A DNA stretch of 6,855 bases from Acholeplasmatales bacterium DTU056. GTDB taxonomy: Bacteria > Bacillota_I > Bacilli_A > ML615J-28 > CAG-698. The position numbers were made by a program, and so were the translations under genes. Positions 5,574 through 6,855 of this stretch are shown here, one piece after another. Each line of letters opens with the position of its first letter. The first letter of the stretch is position 1. The DNA is taken from contig LFRX01000003.1 of the NCBI GenBank assembly GCA_001512985.1, positions 39,156 to 46,010 of the forward strand, in the 5' to 3' direction. The notes under the pieces are model-generated. The model was given only the letters and a program-made list of their open reading frames with translations. It had not been told where the DNA came from and searched no databases.

Positions 5574-5600
5574 CATTATAGATAATTTCTATCTATAATG
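5574..5600. repeat. Perfect 11-bp inverted repeat overlapping the ywzB promoter (possible operator)
   Basis: CATTATAGATA (5574-5584) and TATCTATAATG (5590-5600) are perfect inverted arms around a five-base spacer. They contain a TATAAT on each strand. The repeat lies in the 127-bp gap between divergent ywzB and coaD and covers the ywzB core promoter, so it could be an operator or simply a palindromic promoter. Confidence 0.85.
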
Positions 5601-5603
5601 CAA
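5575..5603 (-). promoter_or_regulatory. Candidate sigma-A promoter of ywzB (and possibly spoIIQ read-through)
   Basis: On minus, TATAAT (plus 5575-5580) follows TTGCAT (plus 5598-5603) by 17 bp. The predicted start near 5568 would fall at the Shine-Dalgarno AAGGTGG, giving a very short leader. Confidence 0.45.
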
Positions 5604-5621
5604 GTAGACCGTATAAAAAAC

Positions 5622-5650
5622 TTGAAAGAATGGAAAATATATTATATACT
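5622..5650 (+). promoter_or_regulatory. Sigma-A promoter of coaD
   Basis: TTGAAA (5622-5627) and TATACT (5645-5650) each match consensus at five of six positions and are 17 bp apart. The start near 5657 gives a leader of about 28 nt, with GAGGT (5671-5675) before the ATG at 5685. Confidence 0.72.
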
Positions 5651-5684
5651 AAAATATATAGCAAGAAAATGAGGTATGAAAAAA

Positions 5685-6182
5685 ATGAAAATAGCTGTTT
5701 ATCCAGGATCTTTTGACCCAATTTCTAACGGACATCTAGATATCATCGAGCGCGCATCTCGTCTTTTTGACAAAGTATATGTTGTCGTCTCAATAAATAT
5801 TTTAAAACAACCATTATTTACTCCCACTGAAAGACTTGAAATGTTAAAAGAAGTCACTAAACATTTAGATAATGTGGTTGTAGAAGAGACGAGCGAATTG
5901 TTGATTAGGTATGCGGAAAAGAGAAAGGCAAATGTGATTATTCGAGGTTTAAGAAATTTTATTGATTATCAAAGTGAAATGACTTTATTCCAATTTAATC
6001 GTAAAATTAATAGTAATATCGAAACAATATTATTATTCCCATCTCAAGATAATTTATTTTTATCAAGTACTTCCATTAAAGAATTAGTTGTTTTTGGCGG
6101 CGATATTTCTGAATATGTTCCAAAACAATTAGTTGAGCGCATTAAAAAACGGATAGAAGAAAAAAACTTTAGGAACTTATAA
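5685..6182 (+). CDS. coaD: Phosphopantetheine adenylyltransferase (CoaD)
   Basis: CoaD transfers AMP from ATP to 4'-phosphopantetheine, giving dephospho-CoA in cytosolic coenzyme A synthesis. The 165-residue protein starts MKIAVYPGSFDPISNGHLDI, with the nucleotidyltransferase (T/H)xGH-type motif as S14-N15-G16-H17. K41 (KQPLF), the RGLRNFIDYQSEM block (87-99), IETILLFP (112-119) and the SSTSIKEL segment (127-134) follow the family order. The usual RGLR-SDFEYE motif is altered to RGLR-IDYQSE, a mild divergence. An in-frame ATG at 5676 lies only one base after GAGG, too close; 5685 is nine bases after GAGGT and starts exactly where CoaD proteins normally do. It is a single-gene unit divergent from ywzB, and its stop codon lies in the terminator loop. 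Confidence 0.96.
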   Translation: MKIAVYPGSFDPISNGHLDIIERASRLFDKVYVVVSINILKQPLFTPTERLEMLKEVTKHLDNVVVEETSELLIRYAEKRKANVIIRGLRNFIDYQSEMTLFQFNRKINSNIETILLFPSQDNLFLSSTSIKELVVFGGDISEYVPKQLVERIKKRIEEKNFRNL

Positions 6183-6196
6183 TCCTAAAGTTTTTT
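6161..6196. terminator. Bidirectional terminator between coaD and the ECF S-component gene
   Basis: A 14-bp perfect stem (6161-6174 with 6183-6196, core CTTTAGGA/TCCTAAAG) closes an eight-base loop that contains the coaD stop codon. T-runs flank it on both strands, so it can end coaD and the convergent transporter gene, whose stop begins three bases away. Confidence 0.9.
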
Positions 6197-6199
6197 ATT

Positions 6200-6679
6200 T
6201 TATTCTAAAAACATATCAATGATTTTTTTTAATGGTGAATATAACCATAAAACAGTCAAAAAATTGACTAACATAAATATCGCTGTAAATGGTATATCAG
6301 TAACTACATAAGCTATTAATTTTAGTTTATAAATAAGAATATTAGGTATTCCCAAAATAATCATATGAACTAATCCAAAGACTAACGATATGATTGCTAG
6401 GACTAATTCGTTATGATTTCTAAAACGATTTATTGTTAGAGAAAATAGTGACCAGCTAATAAGCATAAACGGATATAGAAAAGTAAATCCACCTAAAATA
6501 TTATCTAATGTGACATACACAAAAACAGCCAGCAAACTATATTTTCTATCAAAACTTGTGCTAATTATAACAATTAACAATGTAGTAACTTGAACACTTG
6601 GTAAATACGATAAAGCTTGTTCTAGGGCCACAACCAAGGCCACCAAGACAGCTAAAAGAGTTAATTTTTTAAGACTCAT
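6200..6679 (-). CDS. ECF transporter S component, probable vitamin-type substrate
   Basis: This 159-residue protein has six likely membrane segments (about 5-24, 28-43, 45-62, 68-83, 92-112 and 120-146), the size and topology of an ECF substrate-binding S component. TM1 carries the AxxxA-type motif at A10, A14 and A18, which S components use to contact the shared EcfT protein. The stretch SVQVTTLLIVII after TM1 and YVTLDNILGGF (55-65) fit the ECF S family; I cannot assign a substrate from sequence. EcfA, EcfA' and EcfT are not in the window and would be encoded elsewhere. The ATG overlaps by 11 nt the end of an upstream DUF4430 gene, suggesting translational coupling and a shared substrate. 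GGGAAG lies just upstream as a moderate ribosome binding site. Confidence 0.82.
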   Translation of the reverse strand: MSLKKLTLLAVLVALVVALEQALSYLPSVQVTTLLIVIISTSFDRKYSLLAVFVYVTLDNILGGFTFLYPFMLISWSLFSLTINRFRNHNELVLAIISLVFGLVHMIILGIPNILIYKLKLIAYVVTDIPFTAIFMLVNFLTVLWLYSPLKKIIDMFLE

Positions 6680-6855
6680 TTTCTTCCCATGATATTAATG
6701 AAAATCTAAATACATCTCCATCTTCAAACTCCTGTAAATCTACCCCAGTTGTGGTTTGTTCATCATTGCGAGTATATGTCCAAAAATAATTACCTGATTG
6801 TGCTTTTCCTTCAATAGAAACTATGAAACGTCCTAAACCAGGATAACTTTCAAAT
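6669..6855 (-). CDS. DUF4430-type (transcobalamin-like) protein, C-terminal end (truncated by window edge)
   Basis: Only the last 61 full codons are visible; the gene enters from the right edge. The segment reads YPGLGRFIVSIEGKAQSG, then NYFWTYTRND, GVDLQEF and EDGDVFRFSLISW. This follows the DUF4430 pattern (GLG..I.SI.G, YW.Y..N, GVD....DGD.I.F). The same fold forms the C-terminal domain of animal cobalamin carriers, and bacterial members are usually exported or lipid-anchored. A signal peptide would lie outside the window. The TAA overlaps the ECF S-component start by 11 nt. Capture of a vitamin such as a corrinoid for that transporter is a reasonable inference but not shown. Confidence 0.75.
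   Translation of the reverse strand, partial: FESYPGLGRFIVSIEGKAQSGNYFWTYTRNDEQTTTGVDLQEFEDGDVFRFSLISWEENES

Noticed and set aside
5676..5684. CoaD start at the ATG at 5676
   Set aside because: Only one base separates it from GAGG; the ATG at 5685 has a nine-base spacer and matches normal CoaD N-termini.
1..6855. Reassigned TGA codons as in Mycoplasma-type genomes
   Set aside because: Tryptophan codons I checked are TGG and no frame needs TGA read-through; the sporulation genes also argue against a mollicute.

Overview
The window is AT-rich, low-GC Bacillota DNA using the standard code: tryptophan is TGG and all ten visible stop codons are TAA. Two sporulation genes, spoIIID and spoIIQ, show that the organism belongs to an endospore-forming lineage. 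Strong Shine-Dalgarno sequences, very low GC and short intergenic gaps fit a deep-branching Bacilli/Erysipelotrichia-type spore former, but that placement is inference from composition and gene content.

Layout from left to right. (1) A minus-strand pair: a CCA-adding-enzyme homologue with a long coiled-coil tail, overlapping the start of a truncated YhaM-like exoribonuclease gene that runs off the left edge. (2) Divergent from it, a YigZ/IMPACT-family gene on plus, ending at a hairpin shared with convergent spoIIID. (3) spoIIID (minus), with a plausible sigma-E promoter, divergent from a two-gene ABC operon (ATPase plus six-TM permease, TAATG overlap). (4) A terminator shared with convergent spoIIQ (minus), whose upstream neighbour is a DUF1146/YwzB-type membrane gene. 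(5) Divergent coaD (plus), which shares a terminator with a minus-strand ECF-transporter S component. That gene is overlapped by the end of a DUF4430 protein gene running off the right edge.

Three proteins keep their fold signatures but have lost catalytic residues. The CCA enzyme has the metal-binding DxD changed to QxE, plus other motif losses. The ABC ATPase has Walker B DE changed to DQ, the H-loop His changed to Asn and the LSGGQ motif destroyed. SpoIIQ has lost the first His and the Asp of its M23 zinc site, which is normal for this family in Bacillus. The first two are the main surprises.

The most interesting non-coding element is a 20-bp inverted repeat (19 of 20 paired) just ahead of spoIIQ. 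In a read-through transcript it would bury the spoIIQ ribosome binding site. A possible forespore-type promoter lies between and within its arms, so a transcript starting there would escape the hairpin. The DUF4430/ECF-S pair at the right edge looks like a vitamin-uptake module, possibly for corrinoids. No tRNA, rRNA, CRISPR array, insertion sequence or phage gene was seen, and no gap between genes exceeds about 165 bases.
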